From positions 300,247-364,246 of the forward strand of contig NZ_VLLG01000003.1 of NCBI RefSeq assembly GCF_007830125.1: a stretch of DNA of 64,000 nucleotides, read 5' to 3'. Positions 56,543-64,000 of the stretch are shown piece after piece. Positions within the stretch are counted from its first letter, which is position 1; each line of letters begins with the position of its first letter. Source of the DNA: Chitinophaga japonensis (GTDB lineage: Bacteria; Bacteroidota; Bacteroidia; Chitinophagales; Chitinophagaceae). Made by a program: the position numbers and the translations under genes. The notes under the pieces are model-generated. The model had not been told where the DNA came from. It was given only the letters and a program-made list of their open reading frames with translations, and made no database searches.

Positions 56543-59106
56543 AGAAGCGAATGGTTCATAGCCTGGAAAAGATAAGCCTGGTGTTGGTATTACTTTTAAC
56601 CGTTTGTGCGGCGCCGTTATCCGCTCAAACCACCACCACTATACGGGGAACCGTGACAGACCTGCAGCAAAAGACGCCGATGCCTTTTGTAAACGTCTTT
56701 ATTCCCGGCACCACCATTGGTACGCGTACCGATGAAAATGGCCGGTTCTCCCTGCAGTTTACCGGCACGTATGACAGCCTGCATGTTGCCAGCCTGGGAT
56801 ACCGGACTTTCAAGGTGAAAATAAGGAACGGCACCACGCAGGTGCTGGACGTAGGCATGGAAACCACCTCCCGCATGCTGGGAGAGGTAGTGGTGAAAGG
56901 CGCAAAGCGCGAGCGCTATCGCAACAAGAACAACCCCGCCGTAGAACTGATCCGCCTCGTGATCGAGAACAGGGACAAGAACCGTATTGAACATTACGAC
57001 TATGTGCAGTATAACCAGTATGAAAAACTGGAATTTGCGCTGAGCAATCTTTCCGAGAAATTCAAGAACAGCCGCCTGGTGCGCAGGTACCAGTTCCTGT
57101 TTGAGAACAGGGATACCACCAAAGTGGAAGGCAAGTCCCTGCTGCCCATTTACCTGGAAGAAAAATCTTCGGATGTGTATTACCGGAAAGATCCCGAGAA
57201 AAGAAAAGAGATCATCCAGGGGGAGAAAAAGGTAAGCTTTGAGGATTATATCGATAACCAGGGCATGAGCGCCTACCTCAACCATATTTACCAGGACTTC
57301 AATATTTATGACAACAACCTGATGTTGTTCACCAACCAGTTCCTGAGCCCGATCTCTAACGCCGCTCCTACCTTCTATAAATTCTTTATTACCGATACCA
57401 TTACCACAGGGTCCGGCGACCGGCTGGTGGAAATGGAGTTTGTGCCCAGGAATACAACGGATCTGCTGCTGTCCGGTAAATTATACATCACGCTGGACGG
57501 GAATTATGCCGTAGAGCGGGCGGACATGACCGGCAACAAGGCGACCAACATCAACTGGGTGCGCAACTTCCGCGCGCTCCAGGAATTCCGCAAAGCGGCC
57601 GACGGCCGGTTCTATACCAGCAAAACCACGCTGATGGCGGACTTCAGCTTTTTTGCCAGGAACAGGGGCGGCCTCTACGGGGAGCGTACCGTGTCCGTAA
57701 AGGATTTTGTGGAGAACCAGCCTAAACCGGATGCGTTCTATGAAGGCGATGCCGTAGTGAAAGCAGACAGCGCGGAACAGGTAAAGGAGCGGTTCTGGAC
57801 CAATAACCGGCACGATACGCTTACCACGGCGGAATCCAAGGTATACGCCAATATAGACAGCCTGCAGAAAATGAAGTCCTTCCGCCGCACCATGGATATC
57901 ATCACCCTGCTGATGGCCGGCTACAAAGGCTTCGGCCCCATAGAAGTAGGACCGGTCAATACCTTCTACAGCTTTAACCCGGTGGAGGGCTTCCGCCTGC
58001 GCCTGGGGGGCCGTACCACGCCCAAGTTCAACAAGAGCATTTACCTGGAATCCTATGGCGCCTACGGCTTTAAGGACAAGAAATGGAAATATTACTTTGG
58101 CGGCACCTATTCCTTTACCCACCGTTCCATCTGGGAGTTTCCCGTGCGGGCGCTTTCCGCCAACTACCAGCGGGATATGAAGATACCGGGACAGGAGCTG
58201 CAGTTTATCCAGGAGGATAACTTCCTGCTGTCCTTTAAGCGGGGTACCAATGACAAGTGGCTGTACAACGATATCTATAACGTAAGCTATCTCCACGAAT
58301 TCCTGAACCATACGTCTTTCAAGGTAGGGTTCAAGAACTGGGCGCAGCGCCCTGCCGGCGGCCTGGGTTACGTAAAGGGCGGCAGCGTGGACAGCGTGCG
58401 GGAGGTGACCACCTCGGAGCTGTCCCTGGAACTGCGCTGGGCGCCCCATGAGCAGTTTTACCAGGGCAAGCTGTACCGCATTCCCATTCCCAATAAATAC
58501 CCGATCATTACGCTGCGCGGCATAGCGGGGGTAAAAGGGTTTTTTGGCAGCCAGTACAACTACCAGAGCCTGACGCTGAACATCTATAAAATGATGTACC
58601 TCTCGCCTATAGGCTACAGCGAGGTGGTGCTGGAGGGCGGCTACACCTTCGGCAAGGTGCCTTTCCCGCTGCTCACCATTCACCGGGCCAACCAGACCTA
58701 TGCCTACCAGTTGCAGTCCTATAACCTGATGAACTTCCTGGAGTTTGTGAGCGACCACTATGCCAGCGTAAATATAGACCACCATTTTAACGGCTTTATC
58801 TTTAATAAGATACCTTTGCTGAAAAAACTGAAGCTGCGGGAAGTGGCGGCAGGCAAGATACTGTTCGGGGGGCTGCGGGACGAGAACCGGCCGGAGAACG
58901 ATCCGACGCTTTTCAAGTTCCCGGTGGATACGAGCGGCGTACGGTCTACCTATACCCTGGGCCGCACGCCTTATATAGAAGGCAGCATCGGTATTGCCAA
59001 TATTTTCAAGCTGGTGCGGGTAGACCTGGTAAAACGCTTCACCTACCTGGATAATCCCAATGTGGCCGAATGGGGCATCAGGACCCGCGTACGGCTTGAT
59101 TTTTAG
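56539..59106 (+). CDS. DUF5686 outer-membrane protein with carboxypeptidase-like domain
   Basis: 855 residues. Signal peptide (ISLVLVLLLTVCAAPLSAQ), a carboxypeptidase-regulatory-like domain (about 35-115: IRGTVTDLQQKTPMPFVNVFIPG, IGTRTDENGRFSLQF), then the DUF5686 body (about 130-855) with alternating aromatic strands and a terminal strand RTRVRLDF typical of outer-membrane barrels. Function of DUF5686 is not known. Lying inside a sphingolipid operon with ATGA overlap, it could take part in placing or moving these lipids at the outer membrane. Confidence 0.85.
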   Translation: MKKRMVHSLEKISLVLVLLLTVCAAPLSAQTTTTIRGTVTDLQQKTPMPFVNVFIPGTTIGTRTDENGRFSLQFTGTYDSLHVASLGYRTFKVKIRNGTTQVLDVGMETTSRMLGEVVVKGAKRERYRNKNNPAVELIRLVIENRDKNRIEHYDYVQYNQYEKLEFALSNLSEKFKNSRLVRRYQFLFENRDTTKVEGKSLLPIYLEEKSSDVYYRKDPEKRKEIIQGEKKVSFEDYIDNQGMSAYLNHIYQDFNIYDNNLMLFTNQFLSPISNAAPTFYKFFITDTITTGSGDRLVEMEFVPRNTTDLLLSGKLYITLDGNYAVERADMTGNKATNINWVRNFRALQEFRKAADGRFYTSKTTLMADFSFFARNRGGLYGERTVSVKDFVENQPKPDAFYEGDAVVKADSAEQVKERFWTNNRHDTLTTAESKVYANIDSLQKMKSFRRTMDIITLLMAGYKGFGPIEVGPVNTFYSFNPVEGFRLRLGGRTTPKFNKSIYLESYGAYGFKDKKWKYYFGGTYSFTHRSIWEFPVRALSANYQRDMKIPGQELQFIQEDNFLLSFKRGTNDKWLYNDIYNVSYLHEFLNHTSFKVGFKNWAQRPAGGLGYVKGGSVDSVREVTTSELSLELRWAPHEQFYQGKLYRIPIPNKYPIITLRGIAGVKGFFGSQYNYQSLTLNIYKMMYLSPIGYSEVVLEGGYTFGKVPFPLLTIHRANQTYAYQLQSYNLMNFLEFVSDHYASVNIDHHFNGFIFNKIPLLKKLKLREVAAGKILFGGLRDENRPENDPTLFKFPVDTSGVRSTYTLGRTPYIEGSIGIANIFKLVRVDLVKRFTYLDNPNVAEWGIRTRVRLDF

Positions 59107-59142
59107 GGTAATACGAGCCATCAACGTTATGCATTATTATGT

Positions 59143-60426
59143 ATGAAAAAGAGCACATTCAGAGACAAGCTGCAGCAGGGCATCTACGTGGTTATTAATC
59201 CCATGGTAAAGGGATTGATAAAGATGGGCCTTACGCCGAATGCGGTCACCACCATTGGTCTGATCCTCAACATCGGCGTGGCGGCAATATTTATAATAGG
59301 CGCGGAAAAGAGCAACCGCGGCGATCTTTCCTATGTGGGCTGGGCCGGCGCACTCATCCTGTTTGCCGGGCTGTTTGACATGCTGGACGGGCAGGTGGCC
59401 CGCCTCGGTAAAATGAGCTCAAAGTTCGGGGCCATGTACGATTCCGTGCTGGACCGTTACAGCGAGCTGGTGCTGTTCCTGGGTATCTGTTATTACCTGG
59501 TGGCGCACCACTATTTCCTGAGCTCCCTGTTTGCCTTTATCGCCATGATCGGCTCCATGATGGTGAGCTATACCCGGGCACGCGCAGAGGGGCTGGGCAT
59601 TGAGTGCAAGGGCGGCCTGATGCAGCGGCCGGAGCGGGTGGTGCTGATCGCGTTGTCGGCTATTGCCTGCGGCGTGGCAGGGCACTATATCGGAGGTGAC
59701 TATAAGCTGTTCATACCCGGCATTCCCTTTCATGTTTTTGAAACCATGTCTATCTTTACCATCCCGATCACTATTCTTGCCATTATGAGCAACATTACCG
59801 CCATTAACCGGCTAAGGGAGGCCAAAAGATCCATGGAGCTGCAGGAACAGCAGCAGGAAGCGCAAAAAAACAAAGCGGCCAGCAGGCAGTTCATTACCTG
59901 GGCCGGCCTGCTCATGGTGCTGCTCACAGGTATGGCGGCCATGCCTGCCGGACCGGAAAGGCCCAAATTCCCCGTGCCCAGCGGCATCCCCAACATGCTG
60001 TTCTACCTGCAGCGCACGCCTAACTCCAACACCATCGTGTACGACCTGAACCTGGACAAGGATGGCAACCTGGACGAGGACGAGCCGGTGAACGTATACT
60101 GGCTGCGGTACACCGAAGGGGGCGTGAAGAAGGGACTGAACTTTATACAACGTAAATTTGCATATGGTATAAAAGTAAAACGCCTGGCCAGTGATAAGTA
60201 CGAGCTGAAGTCCGTTGCATATGACAAGCACCCGATGTACCTGATGAGGTCCGCCCAGGGCAAATACCAGGTGTTTACCCAAATAGGGGATACTATGGCC
60301 GCGCTGAGCAGCATCTGGATACAGATAGAAGGGGGTACTTTCTGGTTCCCCAACGTGGTGTACATTGAGCTGAAGGGAACGGACCCTGCTACCGGTGCTG
60401 AGAAGCTGGAGCGTTTTAAACCATAA
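59143..60426 (+). CDS. CDP-alcohol phosphatidyltransferase fused to a DUF4833-like domain
   Basis: 427 residues in two parts. N-terminal CDP-alcohol phosphatidyltransferase (about 1-235, six membrane helices) with the full signature D-G-x2-A-R-x8-G-x3-D-x3-D ([23 protein letters not shown]). A linker rich in Gln/Glu/Lys (about 228-245), one more helix, then a soluble C-terminal domain (about 265-427; [32 protein letters not shown]) resembling DUF4833. Most likely joins inositol phosphate to CDP-diacylglycerol (PIP synthase). The role of the fused domain is unknown. Confidence 0.85.
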   Translation: MKKSTFRDKLQQGIYVVINPMVKGLIKMGLTPNAVTTIGLILNIGVAAIFIIGAEKSNRGDLSYVGWAGALILFAGLFDMLDGQVARLGKMSSKFGAMYDSVLDRYSELVLFLGICYYLVAHHYFLSSLFAFIAMIGSMMVSYTRARAEGLGIECKGGLMQRPERVVLIALSAIACGVAGHYIGGDYKLFIPGIPFHVFETMSIFTIPITILAIMSNITAINRLREAKRSMELQEQQQEAQKNKAASRQFITWAGLLMVLLTGMAAMPAGPERPKFPVPSGIPNMLFYLQRTPNSNTIVYDLNLDKDGNLDEDEPVNVYWLRYTEGGVKKGLNFIQRKFAYGIKVKRLASDKYELKSVAYDKHPMYLMRSAQGKYQVFTQIGDTMAALSSIWIQIEGGTFWFPNVVYIELKGTDPATGAEKLERFKP

Positions 60427-60438
60427 AAGAAGAGCGCT

Positions 60439-61059
60439 ATGCCTAAGAATTATATATCCAACTCTACCGATTCACCGAGGATGTTCAGGAACGGCTTCCT
60501 GGAGAGCCTGTCCAAAGTACATTTCTCTGTGCCGCTGATCATCTACGTACCTGTTATCCTGTTCTTCTGCTGGAAGGCTTTGTGGCAGGTAAAGATGGGC
60601 GCCGGGCTTTTTATTGCCTGCTACGCCGGCGGCATCTTTTTATGGTCGCTCACGGAATATGTTTTGCACCGTTTTATATTTCATTATGTGCCTAAGTCCA
60701 AATGGGGCCTGAAGCTGCATTTTATTTTTCACGGCGTGCACCACGATTACCCGAAAGATAAAATGCGGCTGGTAATGCCGCCCTCTGTCAGCATCCCGCT
60801 GGCTTTCGGGTTTTACGCGCTGTTTTCCGCACTGGTAAGCGAGGCATACCTGTACGCCTTATTTCCCGGCTTTGTAACCGGCTACCTGTGCTACGACATG
60901 ATCCATTATGCGGTGCATCATGTGAACATCAACAACGGCATCTGGCTCAAAATAAAGAAGCACCACATGCTGCACCACTATTCCGACGCGAGCAAGGGTT
61001 ACGGGGTGAGCTCCTCCTTCTGGGACAAGGTGTTCAGGTCGGATTTTATAAAAAAATGA
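60439..61059 (+). CDS. Fatty acid hydroxylase-type membrane enzyme (Scs7/FA2H-like)
   Basis: 206 residues, four or so membrane helices, and the His-rich diiron motifs of the sterol desaturase/fatty acid hydroxylase superfamily: YVLHRFIFHY, FIFHGVHHDYP, HYAVHHVN, and KKHHMLHHYSD. Close to the catalytic part of yeast Scs7 and mammalian FA2H, which 2-hydroxylate the ceramide fatty acid. No cytochrome b5 domain. In this operon it would add a hydroxyl group to the ceramide. Confidence 0.88.
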   Translation: MPKNYISNSTDSPRMFRNGFLESLSKVHFSVPLIIYVPVILFFCWKALWQVKMGAGLFIACYAGGIFLWSLTEYVLHRFIFHYVPKSKWGLKLHFIFHGVHHDYPKDKMRLVMPPSVSIPLAFGFYALFSALVSEAYLYALFPGFVTGYLCYDMIHYAVHHVNINNGIWLKIKKHHMLHHYSDASKGYGVSSSFWDKVFRSDFIKK

Positions 61060-61060
61060 C

Positions 61061-62017
61061 ATGGATTCGCTTTCTACCATCACTGAAAGTAATACTACAG
61101 CTACCTCTTTTTACAGTCGTAAAACATTGCTCACCACTACGCTGATCAGCATGGCGTACCTGCTGCTCTCGCTGCTGCTGGTGGGTTTCAAAACAGACCA
61201 GTTGGCCCTGGTGCTGCTGTTCAATACCCTGTACTACCTTTCCAGGGGCACCCGTAAGTTCATTACCGGCTTTTCCATATTCATCGTGTACTGGATACTG
61301 TATGATTATATGAAGGCCTTTCCCAACTACAAGTTTGCGGATGTGCACATTGCCAGCATCTATCACGCGGAAAAGAACATTTTCGGCATTGCGGCCGGTG
61401 GCGGTATATTAACGCCCAACGAGTACTGGCAACTGCATGGCCAAACCTGGCTGGATGTAATGAGCGGCTTTTTTTACCTGTGCTGGATACCGCTGCCGCT
61501 GGTGTTTGCCGTGTACCTGTTCTACACCAATCGGATGCAGTTCCTGCATTTTGCCCTCATCTTTTTGCTGGTAAACCTGCTCGGCTTCGTGGTGTATTAC
61601 CTTTGTCCCGCCGCTCCGCCCTGGTATGTGCAGCAGCACGGGTTTGAGCTGCTGCCGCATACGCCCGGCAATACCGCGGGGCTGATAAAATTTGACCAGT
61701 TCTTCCAGGTAAATATTTTCCAGGCCCTGTACGCCAAAGGCTCCAACGTATTTGCAGCCATGCCTTCGCTGCACTCTGCCTACCCGCTGATCGTGCTGGT
61801 GTTTGCGTGGCGGAACCGCACGGGCCTGTTCCGGCCGGTGTCTGCCATTGTTACACCCGGTATCTGGTTTGCCGCCGTGTATACCGGTCACCATTACATC
61901 CTCGATGTGCTGGCCGGCATTCTGTGCGCGTTTAGTGGCATCCTGCTGTACGAGCGGGTATTGTGCAGGCAGTACTTTTTTATCAGCTTTCTCCAGTATT
62001 TACGCAGCCACACCTGA
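61061..62017 (+). CDS. PAP2-superfamily, Aur1-like candidate inositol phosphoceramide synthase
   Basis: 318 residues, six or more membrane helices. PAP2 motifs in the C-terminal half: MPSLHSAYPLIV and YTGHHYILDVLAG, plus CPAAPPWYVQ ahead of them, which resembles the APPWY segment of fungal Aur1. Such enzymes move phosphoinositol from phosphatidylinositol to ceramide. Starts one base after the hydroxylase stop; last gene of the operon, convergent with ctaD five bases later. Confidence 0.8.
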   Translation: MDSLSTITESNTTATSFYSRKTLLTTTLISMAYLLLSLLLVGFKTDQLALVLLFNTLYYLSRGTRKFITGFSIFIVYWILYDYMKAFPNYKFADVHIASIYHAEKNIFGIAAGGGILTPNEYWQLHGQTWLDVMSGFFYLCWIPLPLVFAVYLFYTNRMQFLHFALIFLLVNLLGFVVYYLCPAAPPWYVQQHGFELLPHTPGNTAGLIKFDQFFQVNIFQALYAKGSNVFAAMPSLHSAYPLIVLVFAWRNRTGLFRPVSAIVTPGIWFAAVYTGHHYILDVLAGILCAFSGILLYERVLCRQYFFISFLQYLRSHT

Positions 62018-62022
62018 TCCGT

Positions 62023-63864
62023 TCAGTCATGTGGCCGGTCGGCTGCTTTTTCTTCCGGCAGCTCCGGTACGGTTTGCGGGATGAAGTCCCGGTCGCCTTT
62101 GCTGTAGTCATAAGCCCAGCGGTGCACTTCTGGAATTTCGCCCGGCCAGTTGCCATGCCCGGGTATTACGGGCGTAGTCCATTCCAGGGTAGTGGCATTC
62201 CAGGGATTGGGGGTGGTCACTTTTCTGCCCTTGTAAATGCTGTAGAAGAAATTGAATACGAACAGCAACTGTACCAGGAACACAATAATGGTAATAAAGC
62301 TCATGAAGCGGTTCAGCTCCGTAAACTGGTTGAAGGATTGCCAGTTGCTGAAATCATAGTACCGCCGCGGCATACCGGCCAGCCCCTGGTAGTGCATAGG
62401 CCAGAAGATCAGGTACGCCCCAACCAAAGATATCCAGAAGTGGATGTACCCCAGCGTATTGTTCAGGTAGCGCCCGTACATTTTGGGAAACCAGTGGTAG
62501 ATGCCGGCAAACATGCCGAAAATAGCCGATACGCCCATTACCAGGTGAAAATGCGCAATTACAAAATAGGTATCATGCACATGAATATCTATTGAAGAGT
62601 TGCCCAGCCATATGCCCGTAAGCCCGCCGGAAATAAAGGTGCTCACAAAACCGATGCTGAACAGGGCGGCCGGCGTAAAGCGCATGTTGCCCCGCCAGAT
62701 GGTGGCCAGCCAGTTAAATACCTTGATGGCGGAAGGTACGGCTATCATCAGCGTCAGCAATACAAAGAACGAGCCCAGGAAAGGATTGATACCGCTTACA
62801 AACATATGGTGCGCCCATACCAGGAAGGAGAGCCCGGCTATGGCAAACAGGGAGCCCACCATGGCCAGGTAACCGAATATGGGCTTGCGGGTGCTCACCG
62901 CCAGCACCTCGGATACAATGCCCATGGCGGGCAGGATCACAATGTACACTTCCGGGTGCCCCAGGAACCAGAAAAGGTGCTGGTACAGGATGGCGCTGCC
63001 TCCTTCGTTGGACAGCACTTTGCCGGCTACAAATAATTCGCCCAGGTAAAAGCTGGTGCCCGCGTGGCGGTCAAACAGCAGTAAAATAAAGCCGGCCAGC
63101 AATACCGGGAACGCCAGCACGCCCAGGGTGGCCGTAAAGAAGAAGGCCCACATGGTAAGCGGCATGCGGCTCAGGCTCATGCCTTTGGTGCGCATGTTCA
63201 GGATGGTGGTGATGTAGTTCAGCCCCGCCAGCAGTTGCGATACCACGAACAGCGCCATGCTGGTCAGCCAGAGGTCCATACCTATCCGGGAGCCGATGGA
63301 GGCGTCGCCCAGCGCGCTCAGCGGGGGGTAGGAGGTCCAGCCGCCGGCGGCAGGCCCGGTTTGTACAAACAGGGAGCTAAGCATCACCAGACTGGCCAGG
63401 AAGAACACCCAGTAGCTCAGCATGTTCATGAACGGCGATGCCATATCCCGTGCGCCTACCTGCAAAGGGATCAGCAGGTTGGAGAAGGTGCCGCTCAGCC
63501 CGGCAGTAAGCACAAAAAAGATAAGGATGGTGCCGTGCATGGTGATCAGCGCGTAATAGGCCTCCGGTGTAATGCGCCCGCCTTCCGCCCAATGCCCCAG
63601 GATGTTTTCCATCCAGGGGAACGTTTGATCCCCGTAGCCCAGTTGCAGGCGGAACAGCACGGAGAAGCCGGCGCCGATGATCGCCCAGATCATGCCCGTA
63701 ACCAGGTATTGCTTGGCGATCATCTTATGATCCATGCTGAAAACGTACCTGGACCAGAAGCTTTCCTTGTGGCGGTCATGCCCGTTGCCGTTTCCATGCG
63801 TGGGCGCAGCGGCATTATCCTGCGTGGCCTGCCCATGTTCCGGCAGGCGGGTTGGGTCGCTCAT
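62023..63864 (-). CDS. ctaD: Cytochrome c oxidase subunit I
   Basis: 613 residues, 12 membrane helices, catalytic subunit of the aa3-type oxidase. Heme/copper ligands: His in ALITMHGTILIFF, the HPEVYIVILPAMG motif with the CuB His and cross-linked Tyr, WAHHMFVSG, and HDTYFVIAHFHLVMG. A charged histidine-containing N-terminal extension (about 1-35) precedes the first helix, common in this phylum. The gene before it ends 72 bases upstream. Confidence 0.97.
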   Translation of the reverse strand: MSDPTRLPEHGQATQDNAAAPTHGNGNGHDRHKESFWSRYVFSMDHKMIAKQYLVTGMIWAIIGAGFSVLFRLQLGYGDQTFPWMENILGHWAEGGRITPEAYYALITMHGTILIFFVLTAGLSGTFSNLLIPLQVGARDMASPFMNMLSYWVFFLASLVMLSSLFVQTGPAAGGWTSYPPLSALGDASIGSRIGMDLWLTSMALFVVSQLLAGLNYITTILNMRTKGMSLSRMPLTMWAFFFTATLGVLAFPVLLAGFILLLFDRHAGTSFYLGELFVAGKVLSNEGGSAILYQHLFWFLGHPEVYIVILPAMGIVSEVLAVSTRKPIFGYLAMVGSLFAIAGLSFLVWAHHMFVSGINPFLGSFFVLLTLMIAVPSAIKVFNWLATIWRGNMRFTPAALFSIGFVSTFISGGLTGIWLGNSSIDIHVHDTYFVIAHFHLVMGVSAIFGMFAGIYHWFPKMYGRYLNNTLGYIHFWISLVGAYLIFWPMHYQGLAGMPRRYYDFSNWQSFNQFTELNRFMSFITIIVFLVQLLFVFNFFYSIYKGRKVTTPNPWNATTLEWTTPVIPGHGNWPGEIPEVHRWAYDYSKGDRDFIPQTVPELPEEKAADRPHD

Positions 63865-63935
63865 AATGGATATCCGGTTTTTTAAAATGAACAGTAATCA
63901 GTGCCGGCGCCGTTTGCGGGCTGCGCCGTTCGTGG

Positions 63936-64000
63936 CTAACTGCCTTTTTTATACAGCCCTACCAGTTCGCCGGAGGCCAGCACATGGTCTTTCATCGCTT
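63936..64000 (-). CDS. 3' end of an upstream gene (possibly ctaC, oxidase subunit II)
   Basis: The minus strand carries an open frame from the window edge to a TAG at 63936-63938, with the final residues AMKDHVLASGELVGLYKKGS. It lies directly upstream of ctaD on the same strand, where ctaC often sits. Too short to identify by sequence. Confidence 0.4.
   Translation of the reverse strand, partial: AMKDHVLASGELVGLYKKGS

Noticed and set aside
57481..59124. A 547-codon minus-strand frame opposite the DUF5686 gene
   Set aside because: Antisense shadow; the plus-strand protein has a signal peptide, known domain and operon coupling.

Overview
The window is a chromosomal segment of a member of the Bacteroidota, most likely Chitinophagaceae (Chitinophaga or a close relative). 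I infer this from repeated upstream boxes of the Bacteroidota type (TTTG, about 19-21 bases, TAnnTTTG), a TonB receptor with a carboxypeptidase-like N-terminal domain, a DUF5686 outer-membrane protein, a fused alpha/beta 2-oxoacid dehydrogenase E1, sphingolipid genes, and a mid-range base composition. Gene density is high. I see no tRNA, rRNA, CRISPR array, insertion sequence or phage gene. This looks like core chromosome rather than a genomic island.

Layout. 1-5 kb: a truncated MarR gene, an AraC/GyrI regulator, an atypical SDR, and a minus-strand Spy-like / glycerate 2-kinase / mannonate dehydratase group. 5.2-9.5 kb: two secreted amidohydrolase-family proteins carrying three amidohydrolase-like units. 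9.6-12.8 kb: tyrS and an HscA-like Hsp70. 12.8-18.8 kb: a minus-strand nucleotide-sugar operon (DegT-type aminotransferase, UDP-glucose dehydrogenase, UDP-xylose synthase, RfbB, RfbC, RfbD), divergent from the Kdo transferase gene waaA. 20-28 kb: a coiled-coil-like hypothetical protein, tdk, gtrA, a biotin carboxylase, ccmB-ccmC-ccmD-like, glutamate dehydrogenase, a solo HSDR_N protein and AMP nucleosidase. 28-40 kb: housekeeping genes (a double ABC ATPase, queA, ispD, an oxidoreductase, radC, prs, L25, pth, a FAH-family enzyme) and a MarR regulator divergent from the 2-oxoacid dehydrogenase E1.

40-48.3 kb: a tightly packed minus-strand operon joins a TonB siderophore-type receptor, a PepSY membrane protein, the three 5-oxoprolinase subunits (PxpB, PxpC, PxpA) and an NRAMP-fold transporter that lacks the metal-binding motifs. 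48.5-50.5 kb: two TetR regulators, the second followed by a YceI protein.

50.9-62.0 kb is the most interesting region. Ten consecutive plus-strand genes, most of them overlapping or within 100 bases of each other, read as one pathway for inositol sphingolipids. They are serine palmitoyltransferase, a GNAT-like candidate ceramide synthase, an extended SDR (candidate 3-ketosphinganine/ceramide reductase), myo-inositol-1-phosphate synthase, a PgpA-type phosphatase, a GtrA membrane protein, a DUF5686 outer-membrane protein, a CDP-alcohol phosphatidyltransferase fused to a DUF4833-like domain, a fatty-acid-hydroxylase-type membrane enzyme, and a PAP2/Aur1-like candidate inositol-phosphoceramide synthase. 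The window closes with ctaD and the last codons of the gene before it.

Non-coding features worth attention are a set of AT-rich inverted or tandem repeats whose arms run into stop codons (near 3.2, 27.0, 28.3 and 53.3 kb), a shared hairpin core at two convergent gene ends (9.53 and 26.95 kb), and -7 boxes so close to the ATG that waaA and ccmB may be leaderless.
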